Shown: positions 1 to 13,037, counted from the first letter of the stretch. The stretch is DNA of 64,000 nucleotides from Ampullaceana balthica (GCA_944989445.1 CALYLW010001378.1:1-64000), one strand, 5' to 3'. Made by a program: numbers and translations. Notes: generated by a model not told the origin, from the letters alone.

Positions 1-147
1 TTAGGTAATACATTGCGAAACTAGATAGATAAGGATTGTAGGCTCCGTAATAATAATACTTTGTTTTTGATTCCATTCCATGATGCTTTCTTGCAATAAG
101 AATATTGCTTATCAGGTTCTTCTAAACTAAACAAGCTAATTATATAT

Positions 148-416
148 GACGCGGTGGTCGAGTGGCAGCGCACTGGACTGTCGTACCGATGGTCACGGGT
201 TTGAATCCGTGTGAAGGCAAGGGTTTGTTCCCGGGGCCTAGGGCGTCCCTGAGTCACCCCGCACCGAATGGGTACCTACATGCGGCTGGGTAATGCGTGG
301 AACCCACAAAGCCGTGGCCTGTAATGCTGCATCACTTGCCAACAGATCATCTGTCATGGTCTGTGGACGCAACTATCTTCTGCATAGAAGGAGCGTCTGT
401 ATAGATAAGATAAGAA
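148..416 (+). mobile_element. tRNA-derived SINE, copy 1
   Basis: The head resembles a tRNA gene. A pol III box A word (TGGTCGAGTGG) lies at 155-165 and a box B-like word (GGTTTGAATCC) at 198-208. A non-tRNA body follows and is closely shared with the copies at 27.1 and, more distantly, 48.1 kb. The 3' end is a short GATAAG run near 403-416. SINEs of this kind are transcribed by RNA polymerase III and copied by LINE machinery. I infer that an RTE-type LINE like the one at 49.6 kb could be the partner, but no shared 3' tail is visible. Box B carries T where the consensus has C, so this copy is probably inactive. Confidence 0.85.
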
Positions 417-481
417 GACGCCATTTAACTTCTGTCTGTTAGCCGCCATTGTTTTGTCTTTGTTCTTGAGCTGCCTCTTTT

Positions 482-567
482 TCAGCGGCGTTACGTGGGT
501 TTCTACTTTTTCAGCGGCGTTACTTGGGTTTCTACCTTTTCAGCGGCGTTACGTGGGTATCTACGTT
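482..567. repeat. 29-bp tandem repeat, 3 copies
   Basis: Three near-identical 29-bp units, each containing the word CAGCGGCGTTACGTGGGT (one copy has TTGG for GTGG). It is a small array next to SINE copy 1. Confidence 0.85.
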
Positions 568-1656
568 TCAGGACAGATGCTAAGTTGGACGCATATCCTC
601 TTATAAAACAAGATGCTGTAATATAGAAAAAATATATTTTTTTGGAATGTAATACTATGAACATTATAAATTGTTATTTTAGACATTAATACTGAGGAGA
701 TTTTCTTTTCTGTTCTAAAATGATTACTCCGCTCTCCCGTCATGACGTCATCTTTGATAGCACTCTGTACATCAATTTTGTTATCATTTTGTACGTGATA
801 GAAAAAATATTTAGATAACTTAATTATTGTGTACTAATTGTTAATCGTAAATATGTTTGATTTGGTTTACGTTTAGAGAAGCTTCTCACACATCTGAAAT
901 TACTAAGCGCCAGTTGAAGATATATTTGTAAAAAAAAATACTATTTTATCCATATAACTTCGAACATAATTAGCGTATAGTAAACTTTAATAAATATAAT
1001 CAGGCTCAATTCATAAATTCTCTTTGATAACCTTTGAGTAAAATACATTACCTTGTTTATCAATGTATTGTGAGGCACGTGCTCCAATTTCAAGTCATGG
1101 TCATCTAATAGAGTAGAATATTTAAATTAATGAAAACCCGTAAAAACATAGTTTTGGAATATAAATACGTTATTAACGAGACATTACTAAAAGTATGTTC
1201 AATATAATACGCATCACACGACAATCCAAAAAATCCAAAATTTTAGTTATGTCTCTTATATAAAGGATTATAGTAATTATAGTTTTTTAAAAAAAACTAC
1301 TACAATCTGCCTGCTAAATTTCACCTCGATTTTGATCGAGATAAAATGGTTATAAAAACATGTTTAATATAATGCGCACTGCGCGACAGAATAGCATAAA
1401 CATTAACAGATCGGGAATATATTTTTTTTTAAGTATCGCCAATATAATATGCACCGAACCGCGCGACAGGAAAGTATTAAAAAAAGGTTGTTCAATAAAA
1501 TACACTCTAGCACAGAACGGTATGTTTTACATAGGGTTGGTCACCTGTGGTTGAAACATAGCATATGACCTGTCCCGGGTCAAACAAACAAACAAAAAAA
1601 CGTTCATCTTTTTATATTAGATATATTTAAGTAAACGGTTACATTGCAAATAGTTC
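568..1656. other. AT-rich non-genic stretch with diverged direct repeats
   Basis: No gene is recognised. Three diverged copies of a phrase reading roughly AATATAATRYGCAC then GCGACA lie at about 1197-1225, 1358-1388 and 1438-1470. A separate phrase at 1241-1285 (TTAGTTATGTCTC followed by TATATAA) recurs at 21523-21560. Both suggest remains of an unidentified dispersed element. Confidence 0.4.
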
Positions 1657-1845
1657 AGCTCCTGTACAGCTCGTATGTTATATTTTCTTCTGAAATTGAT
1701 AGTTGTGTATCTGTAGAATAGCTCCTGTACAGCTCGCATGTTATATTTTCTTCTGAAATTGATAGTTGTGTATCTGTAGAATAGCTCCTGTACAGCTCGC
1801 ATGTTATATTTTCTTCTGAAATTGATAGTTGTATATCTGTAGAAT
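1657..1845. repeat. 63-bp tandem repeat, 3 copies
   Basis: Three copies start at 1657, 1720 and 1783, each beginning AGCTCCTGTACAGCTCG or close to it. The 63-bp period is a multiple of three, so stop-free minus frames appear across it, but there is no other sign of coding. Confidence 0.92.
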
Positions 1846-2131
1846 TAATCTTTAAATAACCCAAAGGTACATTTACGACATCTGTTCTTGGTCCCCATTG
1901 CTTGAGCTGAATTCTTTTTAACGCCTGACTTGTAACGGTTTTTGGCATGGAAAGGAATGCGAAACAACATTTTATTGTACCGTAAGCATTTTTTAAAGAG
2001 ATTTTTTATTTACATATGAAGCAGCATTTAAACAAATCATTGTCAATGAATTTTGTAAGCACATTATAAATTTGACATTAAGACTGTTTGAGCCCCTGTA
2101 TGCTACCACGCCATATGAGTTTCAAGTATTG
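1846..2131. other. Unique AT-rich spacer
   Basis: I see no gene, RNA or repeat here. Confidence 0.4.
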
Positions 2132-3258
2132 ACACTAGTAATGTTCACACTTGTAATGTTCACACTAGTAATGTTCACACTAGTAATGTTCACACTAGTA
2201 ATGTTCACACTTGTAATGTTCACACTTGTAATGTTCACACTAGTAATGTTCACACTAGTAATGTTCACACTAGTAATGTTCACACTAGTAATGTTCACAC
2301 TAGCAATGTTCACACTAGCAATGTTCACACTAGCAATGTTCACACTAGCAATGTTCACACTAGCAATGTTCACACTAGCAATGTTCACACTAGCAATGTT
2401 CACACTAGCAATGTTCACACTAGCAATGTTCACACTAGCAATGTTCACACTAGCAATGTTCACACTAGCAATGTTCACACTAGCAATGTTCACACTAGCA
2501 ATGTTCACACTAGCAATGTTCACACTAGCAATGTTCACACTAGCAATGTTCACACTAGCAATGTTCACACTAGCAATGTTCACACTAGCAATGTTCACAC
2601 TAGCAATGTTCACACTAGCAATGTTCACACTAGCAATGTTCACACTAGCAATGTTCACACTTGTAATGTTCACACTTGTAATGTTCACACTAGTAATGTT
2701 CACACTAGTAATGTTCACACTTGTAATGTTCACACTTGTAATGTTCACACTAGTAATGTTCACACTAGTAATGTTCACACTAGCAATGTTCACACTAGCA
2801 ATGTTCACACTAGTAATGTTCACACTAGTAATGTTCACACTAGTAATGTTCACACTAGTAATGTTCACACTTGTAATGTTCACACTAGTAATGTTCACAC
2901 TAGTAATGTTCACACTAGTAATGTTCACACTAGTAATGTTCACACTTGTAATGTTCACACTAGTAATGTTCACACTAGTAATGTTCACACTAGTAATGTT
3001 CACACTTGTAATGTTCACACTTGTAATGTTCACACTAGTAATGTTCACACTAGTAATGTTCACACTAGTAATGTTCACACTAGTAATGTTCACACTCGTA
3101 ATGTTCACACTAGTAATGTTCACACTAGTAATGTTCACACTTGTAATGTTCACACTTGTAATGTTCACACTAGTAGTGTTCACACTAGTAATGTTCACAC
3201 TAGTAATGTTCACACTAGTAATGTTCAGACTAGTAATGTTCACACTAGTAATGTTCAC
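2132..3258. repeat. 15-bp minisatellite, about 75 copies
   Basis: The unit is ACTAGTAATGTTCAC, repeated in perfect register for 1.1 kb. A central block (about 2290-2655) is uniform for a variant reading TAGCAATG. The flanks mix TAGTAATG and TTGTAATG in small runs, often pairs, which indicates local block amplification. Because 15 is a multiple of three, both strands stay open as repetitive pentapeptides; this is not evidence of a gene. Confidence 0.97.
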
Positions 3259-3674
3259 ATATTTTAGGATACGTCTTTCATTTCCTTTACGAATATATTA
3301 TTTGGCTATTCTTTTTTTAGATAAAATCTTATTGATATGTACTGAACTGAGTGGTTTCAGTAAAATATGTATCTATCATAATAAGTAAGACATTTAGTAT
3401 ACAAGAAAGACTTTTAGAGTTCACCTTGAACGCTATATTTTATTATTATTCTGTATTGCCGGAAGTGACACCACTAATTTACATATTTATTTTGACCACT
3501 TTTAACCTTCCACAATATACTATACTTATCTTTATTTTACAACGAAGAATTTGCCACTCCTAACAAGAAATTTCTACCGATTGCGTTTGCGCCCCCCCCC
3601 CTTTTAAAACCATATTCGCTACGCTCCTGCTCCTTTTATTCTCCGTTCGGTGTAGCTGGCGGCCATTTTTAACG
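3259..3674. other. Unique spacer with a C homopolymer
   Basis: There is no recognisable gene. A run of C lies near 3590-3600. The open frame at 3351-3563 has no repeat or motif support and resembles no family I know. Confidence 0.4.
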
Positions 3675-3870
3675 TTGATTGTCGTGTTGTTGATTGTCGT
3701 ATTGTTGATTGTCGTATTGTTGATTGTCGTATTGTTGATTGTCGTATTGTTGATTGTCGTATTGTTGATTGTCTTATTGTTGATTGCCGTATTGTTGATT
3801 GTCGTGTTGTTGATTGTCGTATTGTTGATTGTCGTATCGTTGATTGTCGTGTTGTTGATTGTCTTATCTT
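3675..3870. repeat. 15-bp minisatellite, about 13 copies
   Basis: The unit is TTGATTGTCGTATTG with scattered substitutions (GTGTTG, GTCTTA). It is unrelated in sequence to the 15-mer at 2.1-3.3 kb. Confidence 0.95.
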
Positions 3871-3950
3871 CAGTTAAGGAAATGTATGACTTTATGCAAT
3901 GATCAAAAGTGGGCAGTTGGATTATTTGTTAATGCCGTAGAGTAATTTCC

Positions 3951-4886
3951 CCCCCCCCTTCTTCTCTCCCCTTTCTGGTACACCCAGCCACAACATATCC
4001 CCCTTCCAACCCCCACCCCCTTCTTCTCTCCCCTTTCTGGTACACCCAGCTACAACATATCCCCCTTCCAACCCCCACCCCCTTCTTCTCTCCCCTTTCT
4101 GGTACACCCAGCTACAACATATCGCCCTTCCAACCCCCACCCCTTCTTCTTTCCCCTTTCTGGTACACCCAGCTACAACATATCCCCCTTCCAACCCCAC
4201 CCCCTTCTTCTCTCACCTTTCTGGTACACCCAGCTACAACATATCCCTCTTCCAACCCCCACCCCCTACTTCTCTCCCCTTTCTGGTACACCCAGCTACA
4301 ACATATCCCCCTTCCAACCCCCACCACCTTCTTCTCTCCCCTTTCTGGTACACCCAGCTACAACATATCCCCATTCCAACCCCACCCCCTACTTCTCTCC
4401 CCTTTCTGGTACACCCAGCTACAACATATCCCCCTACCAACCCCCACCCCCTTCTTCTCTCCCCTTTCTGGTACACCCAGCTACAACATATCCCCCTTCC
4501 AACCCCCACCCCCTACTTCTCTCCCCTTTCTGGTACACCCAGCTACAACATATCCCCCTTCCAACCCCCACCCCCTACTTCTCTCCCCTTTCTGGTACAC
4601 CCAGCTACAACATATCCCCCTTCCAACCCCCACCCCCTTCTTCTCTCCCCTTTCTGGTACACCCAGCTACAACATATCCCCCTTCCAACCCCCACCCCCT
4701 ACTTCTCTCCCCTTTCTGGTACACCCAGCTACAACATATCCCCCTTCCAACCCCCACCCCCTTCTTCTCTCCCCTTTCTGGTACACCCAGCTACAACATA
4801 TCCCCCTTCCAACCCCCACCCCCTACGTCTCTCCCCTTTCTGGTACACCCAGCTACAAAATATCACCTTGCGAACCCCCACCCCCT
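3951..4886. repeat. 62-bp C-rich minisatellite, about 15 copies
   Basis: Each unit contains CCTTTCTGGTACACCCAGCT followed by ACAACATATCCCCCTTCC and a CCCCCACCCCC run. Unit length varies by one or two bases in the C runs, which shifts the reading frame between copies and argues against coding. The plus strand is C-rich, so the minus strand carries G tracts that could form quadruplexes. Confidence 0.95.
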
Positions 4887-4931
4887 CCAAAAAAATCTTT
4901 GACACAAGCAATCCGTACGAGTTCATTGAAA

Positions 4932-7433
4932 ACGTCATCCAATACTTCCACCCAAATAATTGCACGTCATCCAATGCTTCCACCTAAATTATTGCACGTC
5001 ATCCAATACTTCCACCTAAATTATGGCACGTCATCCAATACTTCCATCCAAATTATCGCACGTCATCCAATACTTCCACCCACATTATTGCACGTCATCC
5101 AATACTTCCACCCAAATTATTGCACGTCATCCAATACTTCCACACAAATTATGGCACGTCATCCCATACTTCCACCAAAATTATTGCACGTCATCCAATA
5201 CTTCCACCCAAATTATCGCACGTCATCTAATAATTCCATCCAAATTATGGCACGTCATCCAATACTTCCACCCAAATTATTGCACGTCATCCAATAATTC
5301 CACCCAAATTATCGCACGTCATCCAATACTTCCAACCACATTATTGCACGTCATCCAATACTTCCACCCAAATTATTGCACGTCATCCAATACTTCCACC
5401 CACATTATTGCACGTCATCCAATACTTCCACCCAAATTATTGCACGACATCCAATACTTCCACCCAAATTATCGCACGTCATCCAATAATTCCATCCAAA
5501 TTATGGCACGTCATCCAATACTTCCACTCAAATTATTGCACGTCATCCAATACTTCCACACAAATTATCACACGTCATCCAATACTTCCACACAAATTAT
5601 TGCACGTCATCCAATACTTCCACCCAAATTATCACACATCATCCAATACTTCCACCCAAATTATTGCACGTCATCCAATACTTCCACACAAATTATGGCA
5701 CGTCATCCCATACTTCCACCAAAATTATTGCACGTCATCCAATACTTCCACCCAAATTATCGCACGTCATCTAATAATTCCATCCAAATTATGGCACGTC
5801 ATCCAATACTTCCACCCAAATTATTGCACGTCATCCAATAATTCCACCCAAATTATCGCACGTCATCCAATACTTCCACCCAAATTATTGCACGTCATCC
5901 AATACTTCCACCCAAATTATTGCACGTCATCCAATACTTCCACCCACATTATTGCACGTCATCCAATACTTCCACCCAAATTATTGCACGTCATCCAATA
6001 CTTCCACCCAAATTATCGCACGTCATCCAATAATTCCATCCAAATTATGGCACGTCATCCAATACTTCCACCCAAATAATTGCACGTCATCCAATGCTTC
6101 CACCTAAATTATTGCACGTCATCCAATACTTCCACCTAAATTATGGCACGTCATCCAATACTTCCATCCAAATTATCGCACGTCATCCAATACTTCCACC
6201 CACATTATTGCACGTCATCCAATACTTCCACCCAAATTATTGCACGTCATCCAATACTTCCACACAAATTATGGCACGTCATCCCATACTTCCACCAAAA
6301 TTATTGCACGTCATCCAATACTTCCACCCAAATTATCGCACGTCATCTAATAATTCCATCCAAATTATGGCACGTCATCCAATACTTCCACCCAAATTAT
6401 TGCACGTCATCCAATAATTCCACCCAAATTATGGCACGTCATCCAATACTTCCACCCAAATTATTGCACGTCATCCAATACTTCCACCCAAATTATCGCA
6501 CGTCATCCAATACTTCCACCCACATTATTGCACGTCATCCAATACTTCCACACAAATTATTGCACGTCATCCAATACTTCCACCCACATTATTGCACGTC
6601 ATCCAATACTTCCACCCAAATTATTGCACGTCATCCAATACTTCCACCCAAATTATCGCACGTCATCCAATAATTCCATCCAAATTATGGCACGTCATCC
6701 AATACTTCCACTCAAATTATTGCACGTCATCCAATACTTCCACACAAATTATCACACGTCATCCAATACTTCCACACAAATTATTGCACGTCATCCAATA
6801 CTTCCACCCAAATTATCACACATCATCCAATACTTCCACCCAAATTATTGCACGTCATCCAATACTTCCACCCAAATTATCACACGTCATCCAATACTTC
6901 CACCTAAATTATCACACGTCATCCAATACTTCCACCCAAATTATCGCACGTCATCCAATACTTCCACCCAAATTATTGCACGTCATCCATTACTTCCACC
7001 AAAATTATCGCACGTCATCCAATACTTCCACCCAAATTATGGCACGTCATCTAATACGTCCACCCAAATTATTGCACGTCATCCAATACTTCCACCCAAA
7101 TTATCACACGTCATCCAATACTTCCACCTAAATTATCACACGTCATCCAATACTTCCACCCAAATTATGGCACGTCATCTAATACGTCCACCCAAATTAT
7201 TGCACGTCATCCAATACTTCCACCCAAATTATCACACGTCATCCAATACTTCCACCCAAATTATGGCACGTCATCCAATACTTCCACCCAAATTATTGCA
7301 CGTCATCCAATACTTCCACCCAAATTATTGCACGTCATCCAATACTTCCACTCAAATTATTGCACGTCATCCAATACTTCCACCTAAATTATCACACGTC
7401 ATCCAATACTTCCACCTAAATTGTCACACGCCA
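4932..7433. repeat. 32-bp minisatellite with higher-order repeats, about 78 copies
   Basis: Each unit contains GCACGTCATCCAATACTTCC followed by ACCCAAATTATT. Variants include GGCACG, TCGCACG, ACACAAATT and a rare TCATCCCATAC. Marker variants recur at fixed offsets. TCATCCCATAC occurs near 5161, 5705 and 6281. The block from 4941 to about 5300 reappears from 6061, an offset of 1120 bp (35 units). The block around 5500-5690 reappears 1184 bp (37 units) later. These are multi-unit duplications, not single-unit slippage. Confidence 0.97.
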
Positions 7434-8272
7434 TCAGAGGGTTTTACTTTAAAGCGTCAATGTCAGCTCTGGTCATTTTTGTAAAGAATTGTTTTATTCA
7501 CTTTAAAAAAAACTCAACATTCACTAGTGCTTTAGTAATAAATTCAAATTGGTTGAATGGCCGCCGAGCGTGCGGCGAGAGGAAGAACGATCGCGCCGTA
7601 AGAATGGCGACGAAGTGGTGACGTCAAGTCTACTACAAATGATCGCTTCCCAAATTAAATTTAAGGCATTGTGATGTTTGCTGTTTGCATACTTTTTTAC
7701 TTGAGTTTTTCTAGTTTTTGGGGCTAACAGATAAATAGATGTGTCAAAGAGAAATTCACCGCAGACAGATTCAAAGATACGTTGCCAGATTTCTAATAGA
7801 CAAAAGAAACAAGGAACTTTTTTTTAAATATATATAAACTACCAGAAAGTGAAATCGGCATATGAAGAGAATATTAACAAGTTTTGTTTGAATTATGTTT
7901 CAGGCTTAACGCTAGGGTAAAAACAAATAAACTAAACATATGAACAGAAATTTGAACAACAAAAACAAGTCTCCAACACAACCCTGACTTCATTTGAAAG
8001 GAAACGTTAAAAACTAACCTTCACCATGCACACACGATTGAGAGATTATGGAATTGTTGAAATAGATTAACTCGACTGACAGCGGATTGCCGTTTACGTT
8101 ACACCGGTAGGAGTGGAGACCCGGGCCTTAAATATTTATCCTGAAGTTCACTCGCGTTTCAAAACATTATTTAGACGCAGTTAAAATGTCAATAAAATTA
8201 GATTTATATGACGTCATTCTGGGCGTAATTATTTAATCCTTAATTAACCAGCGTTTCTAAACCTTCCTAAGA
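7434..8272. other. Unique spacer between large arrays
   Basis: No gene is recognised. A short CG-rich patch lies at 7558-7625 in an otherwise AT-rich stretch. I see no transposon ends. Confidence 0.4.
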
Positions 8273-9985
8273 CCCTGTAATATTCTCCAAACTCTTCAAT
8301 CTATTCAGTAATATACAACCTGTAACATTCGCTAAACTCATCAATCTATTCAGTAATATACAACCTGTAACATTCGCTAAACTCATCAATCTATTAAGTA
8401 ATATACAACCTGTAACATTCGCTAAACTCATCAATCTATTCAGTAATATATACAACCTGTAACATTCGCTAAACTCATCAATCTATTAAGTAATATACAA
8501 CCTGTAACATTCGCTAAACTCATCAATCTATTCAGTAATATATACAACCTGTAACATTCGCTAAACTCATCAATCTATTCAGTAATATACAACCTGTAAC
8601 ATTCGCTAAACTCATCAATCTATTAAGTAATATACAACCTGTAACATTCGCTAATCTCATCAATCTATTCAGTAATATACAACCTGTAACATTCGCTAAA
8701 CTCATCAATCTATTCAGTAATATACAAACTGTAACATTCGCTAAACTCATCAATCTATTCAGTAATATATACAACCTGTAACATTCGCTAAACTCATCAA
8801 TCTATTCAGTAATATACAACCTGTAACATTCTCTATACAACCTGTAACATTCGCTAAACTCATCAATCTATTCAGTAATATACAACCTGTAACATTCTCT
8901 ATACAACCTGTAACATTCGCTAAACTCATCAATCTATTCAGTAATATACAACCTGTAACATTCTCTATACAACCTGTAACATTCGCTAAACTCATCAATC
9001 TATTCAGTAATATACAACCTGTAACATTCTCTATACAACCTGTAACATTCGCTAAACTCATCAATCTATTCAGTAATATACAACCTGTAACATTCTCTAT
9101 ACAACCTGTAACATTCGCTAAACTCATCAATCTATTCAGTAATATACAACCTGTAACATTCGCTAAACTCATCAATCTATTCAGAAATATATACAACCTG
9201 TAACATTCGCTAAACTCATCAATCTATTCAGTAATATACAACCTGTAACATTCGCTAAACTCATCAATCTATTCAGAAATATATACAACCTGTAACATTC
9301 GCTAAACTCATCAATCTATTCAGTAATATACAACCTGTAACATTCGCTAAACTCATCAATCTATTCAGTAATATACAACCTGTAACATTCGCTAAACTAC
9401 TCAATCTATTCAGTAATATACAACCTGTAACATTCTCTATACAACCTGTAACATCCGCTAAACTCATCAATCTATTCAGTAATATACAACCTGTAACATT
9501 CGCTAAACTCACCAATCTATTCAGTAATATACAAACTGTAACATTAGCAAAACTCCTCAATCTATTCAGTAATATACAACCTGTAACATTCTCTATACAA
9601 CCTGTAACATTCGCTAAACTCATCAATCTATTTAGTAATATACAACCTGTAACATTCGCTAAACTCATCAATCTATTCAGTAATATACAACCTGTAACAT
9701 TCTCTATACAACCTGTAACATTCGCTAAACTCATCAATCTATTCAGTAATATACAAACTGTAACATTCGCTAAACTCATCAATCTATTTAGTAATATACA
9801 ACCTGTAACATTCTCTATACAACCTGTAACATTCGCTAAACTCATCAATCTATTCAGTAATATACAACCTGTAACATTCTCTATACAACCTGTAACATTC
9901 GCTAAACTCATCAATCTATTTAGTAATATACAACCTGTAACATTCGCTAAACTCATCAATCTACTCAGTAATATACAACCTGTAA
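8273..9985. repeat. 45-bp minisatellite, interleaved with a 21-bp derivative
   Basis: The 45-mer begins CCTGTAACATTCGCTAAACT and ends TTCAGTAATATACAA. From about 8815 to 9130 it alternates with a 21-bp unit (CCTGTAACATTCTCTATACA plus A), giving a regular 66-bp composite. The 21-mer equals the 45-mer with about 24 internal bases missing. Stop-free minus frames of 22 residues per 66 bp come from this periodicity. Confidence 0.95.
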
Positions 9986-11350
9986 CATTCTCTATGTAAC
10001 CTGTAACATTATCTATGTAACCTGTAACATTATCTATGTAACCTGTAACATTCTCTATGTTACCTGTAACATTCTCTATGTAACCTGTAACATTCTCTAT
10101 CAAACCTGTAACATTCTCTATACAACCTGTAACATTCTCTATATTAACTGTAACATTCTCTATACAACCTGTAACATTCTCTATACAACCTGTAACATTC
10201 GCTAAACTCATGAATCTACTCAGTAATATACAACCTGTAACATTCTATATACAACCTGTAACATTCGCTAAACTCATCAATCTACTCAGTAATATACAAC
10301 CTGTAACATTCTCTATGTAACCTGTAACATTATCTATGTAACCTGTAACATTCTCTATGTAACCTGTAACATTCTCTATGTAACCTGTAACATTCTCTAT
10401 CAAACCTGTAACATTCTCTATACAACCTGTAACATTCTCTATATTAACTGTAACATTCTCTATACAACCTGTAACATTCTCTATATTAACTGTAACATTC
10501 TCTATACAACCTGTAACATTCTCTATATTAACTGTAACATTCTCTATACAACCTGTAACATTCTCTATACAACCTGTAACATTCTCTATATTAAATGTAA
10601 CATTCTCTATTCAACCTGTAACATTCTCTATATTACCTGTAACATTTTCTATTCAACCTGTAACATTCTCTATACAACCTGTAACATTCTCTATACAATC
10701 TGTAACATTCTCTATACAACCTGTAACATTCTCTATATTACCTGTAACATTCTCTATACAATCTGTAACATTCTCTATATTACCTGTAACATTCTCTATA
10801 CAACCTGTAACATTATCTATATTACCTGTAACATTCTCTATTCAACCTATAATATTCTCTATTCAAACTGTAACATTCTCTATACAACCTGTAACATTAT
10901 CTATATTACCTGTAACATTCTCTATTCAACCTATAGCATTCTCTATACAACCTGTATCATTCTCTATACAACCTGTAACATTCTCTATACAACCTTCAAC
11001 ATTCTCTATATTACCTGTAACATTCTCTATACAACCTGGAACATTCTCTATATTACATGTAACATTTTCTATTCAACCTATAACATTCTCTATTCAACCT
11101 GTAACATTCTCTATACAACCTGTAACATTTTCTATACAACCTGTATCATTCTCTATACAACCTGTATCATTCTCTATATTACCTGTAACATTCTCTATAC
11201 AACCTGTAACATTCTCTATATTACCTGTAAAATTCTCTATACAACCTGTAACATTGTCTATATTACCTGTAACATTCTCTATTCAACCTATAAAATTCTC
11301 TATTCAACCTGTAACATTCTCTATACAACCTGTAACATTCTCTATTCAAC
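9986..11350. repeat. 21-bp minisatellite derived from the neighbouring 45-mer
   Basis: This is almost pure 21-mer (core CCTGTAACATTCTCTATACA), with variants ending GTAA, TTAA, TTCAA and ATCAA. Two isolated 45-mer units near 10195-10300 repeat the 45-to-21 transition seen at 9950-10140 at an offset of about 321 bp, so that junction was itself duplicated. Divergence rises towards the right end (CCTATAATATTC, CCTTCAACATTC), as expected for an ageing array edge. Confidence 0.93.
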
Positions 11351-11820
11351 CATCTCTATATGCTCAAAACTTTTCAATAAACTTTCTCTTTCCAATTTGA
11401 ACTCATCAACGCTCTCAGAAGGTCTCTGTGTTGATAGTTAAGGGCGGATATTGTATATTGATTGATTATAATCGAGCAATATAGAATATTAAATAACTGT
11501 GCATATAATCAATAGAATCAATGCTTTTGCCAGGAACTATTATTGGAGGATAGATCATTTATTGTTTACTTTAAGTTGTTAGTATGAGCTTAACATACCG
11601 TAATTAGATCAATACAGGCCAAAAATTAAAGCCTAAATTGGATTTTAATTACCCCTAAAGCGGTGTGCAATTTCAGTCCGCATTTAACTGATTGCTGGGT
11701 TGATTTAAATAACTAATGAACGGCATAGTTCTGTATCTCAGAGGTCACAGAGTTAGTAGTTTTAACCATCGCACTTGCAATGTTCACGGTTGATTTTGAA
11801 CCGTGGTGTAAAAAAATTCC
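11351..11820. other. Unique spacer
   Basis: No gene, RNA or transposon end is recognised between the 21-mer and 30-mer arrays. Confidence 0.4.
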
Positions 11821-12530
11821 AAGTCCGATACCCATGTTCCGCTGCCCAAACAATCCGATGCCCATGTTCTACTGCCCAAACAATCCGATGCCAATGTTCC
11901 ACTGCCCAAACAATCCGATGCCAATGTTCCACTGCCCAAGCAATCCGATGTCAATGTTCCACTGCCCAAACAATCCGATGCCAATGTTCCACTGCCCAAA
12001 CAATCCGATGCCAATGTTCCACTGCCCAAACTAACCGATGCCAATGTTCTACTGCCCAAACAATCCGATGCCAATGTTCCACTGCCCAAACAATCCGTTG
12101 CCAATGTTCCACTTCCCAACAAGTCCGATGCCAATGTTCCACTGCCCAAACAGTCCGATGCCCACGTTCCACTGCCCAAACAAACCGATGCCAATGTTCC
12201 ACTGCCCAAACAATCCGATGCCAATGTTCCACTGCCCAAACAATCCGATGCCAATGTTCCACTGCCCAAACTAACCGATGCCAATGTTCTACTGCCCAAA
12301 CAATCCGATGCCAATGTTCCACTGCCCAAACAATCCGTTGCCAATGTTCCACTACCCAACAAGTCCGATGCCAATGTTCCACTGCCCAAACAGTCCGATG
12401 CCCACGTTCCACTGCCCAAACAAACCGATGCCAATGTTCCACTGCCCAAACAATCAGATGCCCATGTTCCACTTCCCAAAAAGTCCGATGCACATGTTCC
12501 ACTGCCCAACAAGTCCGATGTCTCTAAGAA
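11821..12530. repeat. 30-bp minisatellite with a 240-bp higher-order repeat, about 24 copies
   Basis: The unit contains GATGCCAATGTTCCACTGCC followed by CAAACAATCC. Rare variants recur exactly 240 bp (eight units) apart: CTAACC near 12031 and 12271, and ACAAGTCC near 12119 and 12359. A recent eight-unit duplication is the simplest reading. The array is stop-free in several frames on both strands because of the 30-bp period, so these are not genes. Confidence 0.95.
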
Positions 12531-12616
12531 ATCTGAGTAGCGATCCGACATCAACAATTTAAATGCAACAAACCACCAGAAATGTTGTTGCTTGACATGC
12601 GTCATTACTGCAATCT

Positions 12617-12985
12617 TCATGACACATTTCAAAGTCCTCCATTCTCATGACACATTTCAAAGTCCTCCATTCTCATGACACATTTCAAAGTCCTCCATTC
12701 TCATCACACATTACAAAGTCCTCCATTCTCATGACACATTTCAAAGTCCTCCATTCTCATGACACATTTCAAAGACCTACATTCTCATGACACATTTCAA
12801 AGTCCTCCATTCTCATGATACATTTCAAAGTCCTCCATTCTCATGACACATTTCAAAGACCTACATTCTCATGACACATTTCAAAGTCCTCCATTCTCAT
12901 GACACATTTCAAAGTCCTCCATTCTCATGACACATTTCAAAGTCCTCCATTCTCATGACACATTTCAAAGTCCTCCAATCTCATA
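12617..12985. repeat. 28-bp minisatellite, about 13 copies
   Basis: The unit contains GACACATTTCAAAGTCCTCC then ATTCTCAT. A variant with AAGACCTAC recurs at about 12771 and 12856. Confidence 0.94.
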
Positions 12986-13037
12986 CAAACAAAATATTCT
13001 AAGAAAGACATTTGGCAATGTATTTTTTAATATTTTT

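Noticed and set aside
148..220. A functional tRNA gene
   Set aside because: Pol III boxes are present, but no clean tRNA cloverleaf or acceptor stem follows, and the same head and body recur at 27.1 kb, so it is a SINE.
2072..3388. A 438-codon plus-strand frame and a 378-codon minus-strand frame over the 15-mer array
   Set aside because: Both strands are open over the same DNA because the unit lacks stops. There is no flanking domain, signal or splice evidence.
4899..7484. Several overlapping plus frames over the 32-mer array
   Set aside because: A 32-bp period cycles through all frames and gives the same phrase in each. This is a periodicity artefact.
11775..12632. Cys-rich or Pro-rich repeat proteins over the 30-mer array
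   Set aside because: Frames are open on both strands at once with no independent support. It could be mistaken for a secreted cysteine-rich repeat protein.
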